NCBI GenBank assembly: GCA_016716185.1
Contig: JADJWV010000002.1
Span: forward strand, 1,650,501 to 1,714,500
Source: Saprospiraceae bacterium
GTDB taxonomy: Bacteria > Bacteroidota > Bacteroidia > Chitinophagales > Saprospiraceae
DNA length: 64,000 bases
Direction of reading: 5' to 3'
Every line of letters begins with the position of its first letter. The first letter of the stretch is position 1. This document shows, one piece after another, positions 46,485 through 55,409 of this stretch. Below the pieces are notes generated by a model, which worked only from the letters and a program-made list of their open reading frames with translations, did not search any database and was not told where the DNA came from. A program made the position numbers and the translations under genes.

Positions 46485-49333
46485 AATCTTCGACCATCAG
46501 GTGGTCCTCTGAAATGATCCTTGGGCATATCTCCATCAGAGGATTTGCGACCCGTGTTGAAATTTCTCAGATTGTACGTAAATGACAGCATAAGAAAACG
46601 CTGGAGGTTATTGCTGTAACTGTCTTCGTAATAGGTATCCAAAATGTTGCGTTGAATGTTTTGATTTTGGTCCAACAGATCATTGACACCAACAGCCAAC
46701 TCTCCCCTTTCATTTTTAAATAGTTTGACTCCAAAAGCCAGATTCAGGAGGAAAATATTTTGATTGAATCCTTCCTGGAGACTTTCATTAATCCTGTAAT
46801 TCGCATCGGCTTTAATGACCATTCTTTTATAAAACTGCCAGCTGATGCGCAGTTTATTATCGTAGAGAAAATAGTTGTCTGTCACGTTCTGATTTGAAAA
46901 CGAATTATACGAGGGTCTGAATTGGATGCTGAAATCAATTTTTTCATTGATGTTGCTATTGAGGGAAAAGCCCCAGCCAAGGTAGTGAGAGCTTGAATTG
47001 ATTTGATCACCATCAATGAGCCCCGGTGTTTCTATATAATTGTGTGAAAGGTCTGTAGAAAATAAACATTTAATAGCAGTTAAAGGATACGTATAACTCA
47101 GGTACGATCTTAACTGATAATTGCTTCCAGCATTTTGAGGAATGCTCAACTGGACGCCTAAGGGAATATTAAAGGCACTAAAGACAGGATGATTTCGGTT
47201 TCTGACAAAATTGTGATTAGTAATATAATCCTGTGTGACATTGAATCTTATTGAAGCATACAACATGGTTGAATTTGGTAATGTCACATTATACCGGATG
47301 CTCGAGTAATGCTGTACAGATTGTTTCAAATTAGGATTTCCGATCGAAAGCTGGGTTGGGTTTGAATTATTTAATACGTTTTGGAGCTGATCAATAGATG
47401 GAAGTTGTGTCGATGTACGGTAATGCAGCATGAGACTTTTTGTTCTGCTGAAGGAATATCTCATGAATAGCGATGGCACAAGATTATTAAAAGATTTACT
47501 ATTCTGGTGTGCCTGAGGTAAAAATTGGTCGTTGAACAGGCTCGCATTTTGCCAGTTCATTCTGACTGATAAATTTAGTTTCTGATCGATGTTCCACTGG
47601 TAGCCAACCCCGATCTGATGGGATTTATTCTGAGATACAAAAAAATTACTCAAGTTTGGCAAAAACAGGGTATCACCGCTTGAGTAAAGTGGCAAACTGA
47701 ATGTCGAATAATCGGTATCATCTTCTCCTTGTCGATACCGGTAATTCAATAACAGGGAATGCCCTTTGGCAATGGGTTCCGTGTATTCCATATTAGCAGA
47801 CCAGCTGATTTTGGAATATTCGCTGGTTTCAAGTTGATTAATTGTATCCAGGTTTTCACCGGTGGGTGTGTTGAAGCTTAAATATGAAAGTTGATAACCT
47901 TCATCAGATTTAGGAGCAGTATTCATGTTCCAGTCAACCGAAAATGTTCGTTGTGGTTTACTGAACTTATACCTGTAAAGTATGCTGTTTGAAAAATTCC
48001 AACCGGAAGCATCGGAAGTTGCCAGATTCTTGGACTCGTTACGGGGTATGCCATTAAATGAACTGACAGAATTATTGTCGAAGGAATTGCTGTTGTCCTG
48101 ATATGAGAGCCGGGGACGAATTTGGATGGAATTCATACTATCAAGTGTTAGTTCCAGCCTGCCCTGAAGGCGATGATTTTGATTATGTGGTTTACTGAAG
48201 GTTTGTTCCAGGTAGGATTGGTCCACATTTTCATTTGTAAAATAGACCCTGTTGATTTCAGAAATAATATCATTTCTGGAATCGTTGAAGAAATAAGAAA
48301 GGTTCATTTCCAGCGTCTTGCCAAATTTATCGGTGTAATTGAGTCCAAAAGCATGCGTTTTTGCGATCCCTCCACTTTGAGGAATCAGAAAATCGCCAGA
48401 CCCCGAGCCGCCAGGTCGGAAGTCTCTTCTGCCGGAACTTTGAGATCCCCCTCTGTTGCGGTTGCCTGAACTACCCAATACACCCAGAATATCGTCATTT
48501 GAAAAATTCTGAATATTGATATTGTTCGACATAGCTATCAGGCTGATCCTGCGATCACCATCAAAATAATTTATATTTCCACCCGTCTGATATTTTCCCT
48601 GAAAATTGGTACCTGCATAGACTTTGCCAAACTGGCCGCTATTCAACCCGCTTTTGGTAACGATGTTGATCGTTTTGACCGTATTGCCGTCGTTGACACC
48701 GGTAAACTGGCTTTGTTCGCTCTGCTGGTCAAATATTTGAATTTTGTCGATGATCTCGGCAGGTAAGTTTTTTAAGGACAAACTGGGGTCGTTGCCAAAA
48801 AAAGGTTTACCATCGACCAGTACTTGTTTGACATCTTCATTCTGTGCTTTCACAGTCCCGTTTTCATTAGTGACGGTAGGCATTTTAGTGATGAGGTCTT
48901 CTGCACTTGCATCTTTAGCAACTTTATAACTGGATGCATCAAATTGTACGGTGTCATTGAGAACTTTGCCGGGATATTTTTTATCGGCTATGGTAATTTC
49001 TTTTAATAGCTTCCTGCTTATTTCCAGCCGGATATTCTCAAAGTCCTGATCTTCTCCCGTGTACACAAATTCTGTAAAGTGGGTTTCAAATCCCAGCAAA
49101 CTTATTTCCAATTTGTATCCACCGCTTTTTAACTGATCGGTTTTAAAAATCCCTTGTTGATCCGTGGTTAACCCCATGGCAAGTTTACCCCATGGATGTT
49201 TGATCAAAACTGGGACTTCGGGGAGTGGAAGTCCCTTGTCGTCGAGGACTTTCCCGCGAACCCAGCCATTTTGCGCTGAAGCACCGACAGAAATGAGCAA
49301 TAAGAGAAATAATCCTATAAGTATTTTGTGCAT
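46481..49333 (-). CDS. TonB-dependent outer-membrane receptor (OMP_b-brl_3 type)
   Basis: 950 residues, signal peptide KILIGLFLLLLISVGASA. A carboxypeptidase-regulatory-like domain (WVRGKVLDDKGLPLPEVPV) spans about 22-100, then a plug with KQVLVDGKPFFGNDP and GVNDGNTVKTINIVTKSG, then a long barrel of aromatic-rich strands. This is a receptor of the family with 'outer membrane beta-barrel protein' annotations; its ligand is unknown. It is the last gene of the six-gene operon beginning at 55016 and ends 4 bp inside the convergent sirtuin gene. Confidence 0.85.
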   Translation of the reverse strand: MHKILIGLFLLLLISVGASAQNGWVRGKVLDDKGLPLPEVPVLIKHPWGKLAMGLTTDQQGIFKTDQLKSGGYKLEISLLGFETHFTEFVYTGEDQDFENIRLEISRKLLKEITIADKKYPGKVLNDTVQFDASSYKVAKDASAEDLITKMPTVTNENGTVKAQNEDVKQVLVDGKPFFGNDPSLSLKNLPAEIIDKIQIFDQQSEQSQFTGVNDGNTVKTINIVTKSGLNSGQFGKVYAGTNFQGKYQTGGNINYFDGDRRISLIAMSNNINIQNFSNDDILGVLGSSGNRNRGGSQSSGRRDFRPGGSGSGDFLIPQSGGIAKTHAFGLNYTDKFGKTLEMNLSYFFNDSRNDIISEINRVYFTNENVDQSYLEQTFSKPHNQNHRLQGRLELTLDSMNSIQIRPRLSYQDNSNSFDNNSVSSFNGIPRNESKNLATSDASGWNFSNSILYRYKFSKPQRTFSVDWNMNTAPKSDEGYQLSYLSFNTPTGENLDTINQLETSEYSKISWSANMEYTEPIAKGHSLLLNYRYRQGEDDTDYSTFSLPLYSSGDTLFLPNLSNFFVSQNKSHQIGVGYQWNIDQKLNLSVRMNWQNASLFNDQFLPQAHQNSKSFNNLVPSLFMRYSFSRTKSLMLHYRTSTQLPSIDQLQNVLNNSNPTQLSIGNPNLKQSVQHYSSIRYNVTLPNSTMLYASIRFNVTQDYITNHNFVRNRNHPVFSAFNIPLGVQLSIPQNAGSNYQLRSYLSYTYPLTAIKCLFSTDLSHNYIETPGLIDGDQINSSSHYLGWGFSLNSNINEKIDFSIQFRPSYNSFSNQNVTDNYFLYDNKLRISWQFYKRMVIKADANYRINESLQEGFNQNIFLLNLAFGVKLFKNERGELAVGVNDLLDQNQNIQRNILDTYYEDSYSNNLQRFLMLSFTYNLRNFNTGRKSSDGDMPKDHFRGPPDGRRF

Positions 49334-49344
49334 GTTCCCGGGGT

Positions 49345-49725
49345 TTATTGCCGAAATCGTTCACGGCGTTTTAATCTTTGTTCTTCTGCATATTCCAGAT
49401 AGGAAGTAAACTGTTTTTCCGTCAGTATGTTTTTGATTTCAGCGTTTTTTGCAAGTTCGAGCGTTTGAAAGGCCGCACGAATGGAATCGCGTGGCTGGTC
49501 CTTGAACTGGCTCCGTTTTTCTTGTATGATTTTGCCATGGTTGAGTAAAATGTCCTGAAGCAACTGTGCCTGCTCTTCCGACAAATAGAGCCTTTCGGTT
49601 AATTCCAGAACCTGCTTCTTGGTGCGTTCTTCAAAGTTTTCTGTCGAAGGATAGACCTGCGAACTTAGGGGGTGCAACGCCACGATAAACAGCATCGGCA
49701 GTAGATATAAAAAATATAATTTCAT
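49345..49725 (-). CDS. Spy/CpxP-like small periplasmic protein
   Basis: 126 residues with a signal peptide (FLYLLPMLFIVALHPLSS). The mature part is all helical and charged. Two LTxxQ-like repeats, LSEEQAQLL near 52 and LTEKQFTSYLEY near 105, are the mark of Spy/CpxP chaperone-like proteins. It overlaps the upstream gene by 4 bp (ATGA type) and leads the receptor gene by 11 bp. Confidence 0.6.
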   Translation of the reverse strand: MKLYFLYLLPMLFIVALHPLSSQVYPSTENFEERTKKQVLELTERLYLSEEQAQLLQDILLNHGKIIQEKRSQFKDQPRDSIRAAFQTLELAKNAEIKNILTEKQFTSYLEYAEEQRLKRRERFRQ

Positions 49726-50966
49726 AAATTTTTAAAAGGTAGAGACAAATAATACAAATTTGGATTATTAATAAAATGTCCGGATAGATGCAAATATTGT
49801 ATGTATTTTGCCAGGATTTCGTACTTGGATTTTAATTGTTGAATATTTAACATTTGGATTTCAATTCTCAAATCAGCAATATCTTCCGCATCCAGTACCT
49901 GTGCTTCCAAAAGCCCTTTGAGCGCATACTTATGGTTGAGACTTTGTAATTTGTTTTCGAAATTTAAATAGTGTTTGCAGCTGTTGAGGAGTTCCGATTT
50001 CAGGATACTCAGTTCTCGCAGCCATTCTTGTCTTTTTTGTTCGGTCTCCCACCTGATTCTTTGAGTTTTAAATCTATAGTCTTCACTTAAGTGTTGATTT
50101 CGGATCACGTAAGGAATTTTTAAGCCCAGCCCAACAGAAGCTTTTTCCTTGATGGGATCTTCAGGGTCATCTGCAAACCTGGTTTGAATAAAATCTAATA
50201 GTTGATTACTTGCAGATTTTTTTTGTTTGAACTTCAATTGCTCAACTTGTTGCTGAAGATCTGCAATGCCCGCCTCTTTAAAAATTAAGGTATGATCCGA
50301 TTCGAGGAAATGGGTCAATTCTGCAATTTGGATTTCAGGCTTTGATTCTTCGGGAGTTGCATCGGGAGAAATATCCCTTGCCATATTTTGCAATTCCATT
50401 TCAAGTTTAGAGGATTCAAGTTGGTATACTGTTATCTTCAGTTCAATTTTAGCCAGTGTTTTGATATAATCTGTTTTTTCATGGAGCCGCATTGCATAGG
50501 TGTTGTAAAACGATTCGTATTGAGCTAATGAAGTTTTATAATAGTTGAGAAATTCCATGGTTTTATAAAATTCAACTATCCGATCGTATTTTTCTGCAAG
50601 CATTTTTGATTTACAGTGGACATATTCTTGTTCATATAATTGGAGCTCGGTTGCATAGATTTTTCCGGAATACGCATTATCCTTTAAATTCTGGAAACTC
50701 AATCGAAATATATATTCCTGCCGGTCGATTCTGAATTCATTTGTTTCCGTTCTGAATTCAAGTTGCCTGAACAGCGGTTTGCGAAAATCCATACGTTCCA
50801 TGTCATGGATAAAGTTGCTGTATATACTATCGGTTGAACTGAAGTGTTGCGATTTCAGGTACTTCGAGAATGCTTCCTGAGACTGACTTTTACCGGGTAC
50901 CAGCATGAAGAATGTCAGGACCTGAATAAGTAAGTTATCTTTTGATATGAACCATTTCAATTGCAT
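49722..50966 (-). CDS. TolC-like outer-membrane efflux protein (tentative)
   Basis: 414 residues, signal peptide in the first 30. The mature sequence is almost entirely long charged helices with a LGLKIPYVIRNQHLSEDYRFKTQR strand-helix turn in the middle, the place where outer-membrane efflux proteins repeat their hairpin. The size and helical pattern fit TolC-type proteins, and the HlyD-like adaptor gene directly upstream supports this. No sequence hallmark is decisive. Confidence 0.5.
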   Translation of the reverse strand: MQLKWFISKDNLLIQVLTFFMLVPGKSQSQEAFSKYLKSQHFSSTDSIYSNFIHDMERMDFRKPLFRQLEFRTETNEFRIDRQEYIFRLSFQNLKDNAYSGKIYATELQLYEQEYVHCKSKMLAEKYDRIVEFYKTMEFLNYYKTSLAQYESFYNTYAMRLHEKTDYIKTLAKIELKITVYQLESSKLEMELQNMARDISPDATPEESKPEIQIAELTHFLESDHTLIFKEAGIADLQQQVEQLKFKQKKSASNQLLDFIQTRFADDPEDPIKEKASVGLGLKIPYVIRNQHLSEDYRFKTQRIRWETEQKRQEWLRELSILKSELLNSCKHYLNFENKLQSLNHKYALKGLLEAQVLDAEDIADLRIEIQMLNIQQLKSKYEILAKYIQYLHLSGHFINNPNLYYLSLPFKNL

Positions 50967-50980
50967 GCGAGGAACAAAAC

Positions 50981-52009
50981 TTAAAAATAAACTTTAACTT
51001 TTTCTCCCTGAAGAAAACGATTACTCGAAGGAATTTTTACCTGCACTTCCCTACCCCAGGCACGTAATTCCGGAATTTTTTTAAGCCTTTCCGGAAGACT
51101 TGTAATCCGGTTCCCCATAGCACTTATTACTCCTTTAAATTTAACATCCGGAAGATTGATCGACTCCACCCAAACGCTGTCTCCTTCGTTCAATAAGGTG
51201 AGTTGCTGGTCGCCAATATAAAAAATGACGATACCGGGGTGCTGATCGTAGAATTTTGCCAGAGGCGTGAATTCAGGAATTCGATCTCCTTCACCATAAT
51301 CCAATTGACCAACCATGCCTGGCCCGGTACTAACGATTGTTAGTTCCCCCTCAGAATTTTTTAATTGCTCGAGTTCTTTAAGGACTTTGGCCATTTTTAT
51401 CCGATGTGATTCAATGGAAGCCGATTTGTCTTTGTTTTTTTGACGGATTTTCAAATTGAGATCTGAAAGTTCTTGTTTGTATTTGGTTTCCAGTTGTTGC
51501 AATTCCGTCAGAATTTCAGGAGAAGAAGGCAGAAGCGTATCAGATTTTAATAAATATTTTTGCCCGGCTTTGAATTTAGTTTGCTTTTGTTTCAGTATTT
51601 CGGTTTTGTACCGGTATTCAGCCTCAAGCTGATTTTTTTGATTTTCGAGGATCGCAATTTCATGCGATGATCCTTCGTTTGCGGCGCGTAGCCGGGTGTC
51701 ATTATCTGCAAGGTCGAAGTGAAGGCTGGTTTCTTTGGTTCGAAGATCCAGTCTTCGCAAGGTCATGACCGTATCTCCGTATTGCAGACTTTCACCTTGT
51801 TTTTTATAGAGCCGGACAATCTCCACCGGGTAGTCAAAATTAACAGATTTTACCGGATTTTCGGCGATGCCATAAAATTCAACGGAGTTGCTAAGATTTT
51901 CCTTTAACCTGGGCAACATTAAAAATCCTGCAAGTCCTGCAAGAAGATATATGATATTGATTTTTTTCAAATGTGCTTTAATGCTGGATAATGAGTTTAT
52001 GGATTTCAT
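50981..52009 (-). CDS. HlyD/RND-type periplasmic adaptor protein
   Basis: 342 residues. One N-terminal TM segment (INIIYLLAGLAGFLML) is followed by a biotinyl-lipoyl-like half (VEIVRLYKKQGESLQYGDTVMTL), a coiled-coil hairpin of about 130 residues (LENQKNQLEAEYRYKTE to HRIKMAKVLKELEQL), the second lipoyl half (VSTGPGMVGQLDYGEGD) and a beta-barrel domain. It overlaps the CotH gene by 32 bp and precedes the TolC-like gene by 14 bp. No ABC or RND pump gene is in the operon. Confidence 0.8.
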   Translation of the reverse strand: MKSINSLSSIKAHLKKINIIYLLAGLAGFLMLPRLKENLSNSVEFYGIAENPVKSVNFDYPVEIVRLYKKQGESLQYGDTVMTLRRLDLRTKETSLHFDLADNDTRLRAANEGSSHEIAILENQKNQLEAEYRYKTEILKQKQTKFKAGQKYLLKSDTLLPSSPEILTELQQLETKYKQELSDLNLKIRQKNKDKSASIESHRIKMAKVLKELEQLKNSEGELTIVSTGPGMVGQLDYGEGDRIPEFTPLAKFYDQHPGIVIFYIGDQQLTLLNEGDSVWVESINLPDVKFKGVISAMGNRITSLPERLKKIPELRAWGREVQVKIPSSNRFLQGEKVKVYF

Positions 52010-54308
52010 TCAGAACACTGATCAGATAAAACCCCGAAGGTAGCTGGCTGACGTCCAGGGCCTCTCCTGAATGCAATTCACGACTTAGTATTTCATGTCC
52101 TGAAATATCTGAAATCTTCAATTTAAAATTCTGCGGTGAATCCATCTCAAAATGCAGATTTTCAGATGCCGGATTCGGATAAATTCGCAGTGATTTGTTG
52201 GAGAGATCATTGCTTACCAGAACCAAATCGTTATTGCCATTAAACGTATGTGTTTGTATGACAAAGGGGCCTGTGCCATTGGGTCTCCGGGCATAAGCCA
52301 AATCTTCATTTTGAGCTCCAAACACAACAGAATCAACAAGCAAGCCCGTAGAATCCAGCAATAAAATTTCCTCACCAGAAGCAGACAATTTGAAATTTGC
52401 ATGGAAACCGTTTTGTTTTCCATCCTCATCAGCCCATATGATCAAGTAACCATTCCCGGGAATCTCCGTATTTTCCGGAAATCGGTATTTATCCAGGTTC
52501 GCAGGATTGTCAGTAAGAATCCAATTGCTTATGTCTATTGCACTTGCAGAATTGTTGTACAATTCGATCCAGTCATCGTATTCGCCATCCTGGTCGCGAA
52601 CAGATTTTGTATTGGAAGACATAAACTCATTGATGACGATATCGCCTTGTGAGGATTCATTGACTTTTACCTGATAAATATACACATCGTGTTCTGCTCC
52701 TTCCGGCATGTAACTAATCGTACCTGCTGTGTTATTTGCGATGGATTCTATATAGTATCTCACAAAGCTGCCTGCCGGATGAGGTGGAATTTGAGCTGTA
52801 AAAATTCCATCACCCGCATTGCCATCATTGTGATTGCCATCGTCAAACATAATGGTCTTTTTAAAGTATCCGTCAAAACCCGGTGAATAGTATAAATAAG
52901 CTGTTTTCACACCCGGACCTCCACTGATTTTTGCCTGCACGGTCAGCGACTCATGGTCAAAAGGTCTTCTTTCAAGTTCTCCTTCTACAGAATAAATGAC
53001 CTCTTCAATGGTGTTACCGGTTTGTTTAAATTCAGTGTTATTCAATACAAACGCACGGCGGTTTCGCATCCAGGTGATTAACACGTTTTTTTCGGTCTGG
53101 AAAGCGCTGTAGGTCATTAGTTTCTTTGGATCCGCCTGCACCAGCGTATCGATCAGGCTATATAGGTAATTCAATGTTGAAACGTAATGGGCGCTGTCTA
53201 AAGCCTGATTGAACATAGTTCTGACATGGGCAAGATATCGCTGTCTCAAAGCTGGAACTTTAAACAATCTGTTTGCGAGTGGAAATTTTGTATCGTTTTC
53301 TTTTAGAAACAGCGACCAGGTACTGGTTTGTGCTTTCATTACAGAATTGGCATCGTATTCAAGTGGAATCAGTCTTTCTACATCTTTTTGATAAATGGCA
53401 TAATAATCCATTCCACCTTTATTGATGTAACTGTCATCATCGCCGAACATAATTTCCTTAGCAAGAAACCACAACGCCCTGTCGATGTCCATGACTTTGT
53501 TTAAAGTATCTTCAAGCTGGTCGAGCGGCACCGTATTGAGTACTTTCGTGACCCGGACCAGATCACTCCAGGGATTGTTTAAAGTCGTTTTCTTTAAGGT
53601 GTAATTCGGTTTATAGAGCGTCGTATCATCTCCAAGATAATTTAAAGTCGAAGTGCCTGCACCGAAACCCCCACCGGGTTGGCCGGGTCCGCCACCACTG
53701 GATCTTTCACAACGCCAGCGGGTACCCTCATTGCTGAGAAACCACTCCTGAACATAATCTCCATCTAATGCCTGTACATTGGGGTAAAGTCCCCAATCCT
53801 GACCGTTGATGTACAAATGAGAATAATTCGCTTTGAGTGAAGGACAAAATGGACGCGTGATGTATTCATAGAGGACCTCCCGCACATAGCTGTTGTCTTC
53901 GTAGGAATTATTCAAATTAAGCGTTTCATATCCTTTCAGATCCTGGGTTTCATCGGCAAAATCCAAAGTAATGTTGAATGATTTTTTCTGAGAAGTTACG
54001 CGTTGATAAGAGGTTTGTCCTTTGAAACGAACGCCGACATTGGGATACACATCTCCATTGTATGTAAGTGTAGCTGGCAAGTCAGTTTTCGTTGCGTAAT
54101 TGGCCGTGAGTTTGGTCCAATAATCCGGTTGGTCAAACTGCAGTTCAATGACCCTGATTTTATTAAGTTGATAAAATCCGTCTGTTTGACTGGCTCCTGA
54201 GATCAATCGTTTTCCGTCGTCTGAAAAACGCATTTCCAGTGGAAGATTTTGAGCAATTGCGTTCATCGCCATAGCGAGAATTGCAATGAGGTAAAGAGCT
54301 GATTTCAT
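51978..54308 (-). CDS. CotH-family protein kinase-like protein with lamin-tail domain and type A T9SS sorting domain
   Basis: 776 residues with signal KSALYLIAILAMAMNAIA. The CotH domain (about 45-420) shows VGVRFKGQTSYQ, KKSFNITLDF, LNNSYEDNSYVREVL, YINGQDWGLYPNVQALD and IPLEYDANSV. A Glu usually expected in the GxYxxxE segment is Gln here (PNVQ). A PKD/Ig-like region, a lamin-tail domain (about 560-665, DDWIELYNNSASAIDISNW) and a C-terminal type A T9SS domain (LRIYPNPASENLHF, LPSGFYLISV) follow. It is the second gene of the operon. CotH proteins elsewhere phosphorylate spore-coat or surface proteins; the function here is not known. Confidence 0.85.
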   Translation of the reverse strand: MKSALYLIAILAMAMNAIAQNLPLEMRFSDDGKRLISGASQTDGFYQLNKIRVIELQFDQPDYWTKLTANYATKTDLPATLTYNGDVYPNVGVRFKGQTSYQRVTSQKKSFNITLDFADETQDLKGYETLNLNNSYEDNSYVREVLYEYITRPFCPSLKANYSHLYINGQDWGLYPNVQALDGDYVQEWFLSNEGTRWRCERSSGGGPGQPGGGFGAGTSTLNYLGDDTTLYKPNYTLKKTTLNNPWSDLVRVTKVLNTVPLDQLEDTLNKVMDIDRALWFLAKEIMFGDDDSYINKGGMDYYAIYQKDVERLIPLEYDANSVMKAQTSTWSLFLKENDTKFPLANRLFKVPALRQRYLAHVRTMFNQALDSAHYVSTLNYLYSLIDTLVQADPKKLMTYSAFQTEKNVLITWMRNRRAFVLNNTEFKQTGNTIEEVIYSVEGELERRPFDHESLTVQAKISGGPGVKTAYLYYSPGFDGYFKKTIMFDDGNHNDGNAGDGIFTAQIPPHPAGSFVRYYIESIANNTAGTISYMPEGAEHDVYIYQVKVNESSQGDIVINEFMSSNTKSVRDQDGEYDDWIELYNNSASAIDISNWILTDNPANLDKYRFPENTEIPGNGYLIIWADEDGKQNGFHANFKLSASGEEILLLDSTGLLVDSVVFGAQNEDLAYARRPNGTGPFVIQTHTFNGNNDLVLVSNDLSNKSLRIYPNPASENLHFEMDSPQNFKLKISDISGHEILSRELHSGEALDVSQLPSGFYLISVLNEIHKLIIQH

Positions 54309-54323
54309 TTCAATTTATTAGAA

Positions 54324-55016
54324 TTATATGATTTGTTCTTCGATTCGCATGATGAACCTTAAGGAGTTCATTCTGAATTTTTTGTTTAGCGTTTGTAAAA
54401 GAGTTTTGCCATCGGAATCCGATAAATTTTCTATATCCCAATTGTATTCGATCTCGTGTTGTTCGTTGTTGATCCGATTTTCAATCCGGCTTAATTGTCC
54501 ATTTATTTTAAGAGATCTGAAAATATATTCAACCTGCGATTCAAATTGGTCGATGTCTTCACTTAACTGAATGCGCAAGCTTTGATTTTTCTTTGGAAAA
54601 TGCTCAAAGTTTGTCAGGATGAGTAAAAAAGCAACTATGCAAAAAAAGGCGGTTCCATAGATGGCTATATTGAATGCAAAGACCCCACAGGCAATACCGA
54701 TTCCCAGTGCTGAAAACATAAAGATCATGTTTCTGGCTTGTGTGATGTTGGTGCGAAACCGGATAATGGCCATAATTCCCAACATTCCCAGACCCCGACC
54801 AATATTGTCTCCGATGGCTATGGTCACAATGGTTGCGATGATTGAACCCAGGATCATGGATTGAATAAAATGACCTGGTGCCTGAATATGCCTGCTGGTT
54901 TTTTGGAAAGTAAAAGAGATCAGGCATGCTAATATAAAACTGGCAGTGAGCGCATATATTACGGACAAAGGGGAAGGATTATCCGTGTTGAGGGAGTTCA
55001 GCGAAAAATCAAGCAT
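54324..55016 (-). CDS. DUF4956 membrane protein
   Basis: 230 residues: about four to five TM segments (SVIYALTASFILACLISF, MILGSIIATIVTIAIGD, MIFMFSALGIGIACGVF, AFFCIVAFLLILTNF) surrounding GRGLGMLGIMAIIRFRTNI, the family signature, then a soluble C-terminal domain of about 80 residues. DUF4956 proteins are often encoded beside CotH and VTC-domain polyphosphate polymerases. A CotH gene follows by 15 bp here, but no VTC gene is present. It opens the six-gene operon. Confidence 0.85.
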   Translation of the reverse strand: MLDFSLNSLNTDNPSPLSVIYALTASFILACLISFTFQKTSRHIQAPGHFIQSMILGSIIATIVTIAIGDNIGRGLGMLGIMAIIRFRTNITQARNMIFMFSALGIGIACGVFAFNIAIYGTAFFCIVAFLLILTNFEHFPKKNQSLRIQLSEDIDQFESQVEYIFRSLKINGQLSRIENRINNEQHEIEYNWDIENLSDSDGKTLLQTLNKKFRMNSLRFIMRIEEQII

Positions 55017-55200
55017 AATTGTCGAGCTGGGGCCACTTTTTGAGGATGACCCAAATGTTTCTTAGTTAGACCTTAAAGTTAAGGAATTGTTTAATTAAAA
55101 TTAAGGGTATATCCAAAAACTTTTCGACTTCCCGATAAAACTGTACGTGACTGTCTCCCTTGTGAAGATCATTTCAATTTTATCGGGACGACTTTTCGAC

Positions 55201-55263
55201 TTTTAGGCTTTTAGGCTTTTAGGCTTTTAGGCTTTTAGGCTTTTAGGCTTTTAGGCTTTTAGG
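55201..55263. repeat. 8-bp minisatellite TTTTAGGC, about 7.9 copies
   Basis: Seven perfect TTTTAGGC units plus a truncated eighth (TTTTAGG), with no interruptions. A related CTTTTCGAC precedes it. A perfect array of this kind is prone to slipped-strand length change. Confidence 0.95.
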
Positions 55264-55357
55264 AAAAGCAGGTGCTAAAACTAAAAGTTCCTATAAATTA
55301 AACTTTTTTTGAAATTTCAGCTGAACTCACTTTCAACTTTGAGCTTTAAGCTTCATA

Positions 55358-55396
55358 CTCTATCCTCTATCCTCTATCCTCTATCCTCTATCCTCT
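55358..55396. repeat. 7-bp minisatellite CTCTATC, about 5.6 copies
   Basis: Five perfect CTCTATC units and a partial CTCT, ending 13 bp before the nrdA stop codon region. Preceded by an imperfect ACTTTCAACTTTGAGCTTTAAGCTT stretch. It lies just downstream of nrdA on that gene's strand. Confidence 0.9.
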
Positions 55397-55409
55397 TTGA
55401 TCCATTTCC

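Larger units (their letters stand above)
55017..55409. other. Gene-free 393-bp region between nrdA and the DUF4956 operon
   Basis: Contains two short-period tandem repeats (listed separately) and AT-rich spacer. A short plus-strand open frame over the 3' end of nrdA has no coding features. No TAnnTTTG promoter for the DUF4956 operon was recognised, though one must lie here or within nrdA. Confidence 0.6.

Noticed and set aside
55201..55396. Possible CRISPR array
   Set aside because: The repeat units are 7-8 bp and directly adjacent with no spacers, and no cas gene is present; they are minisatellites.
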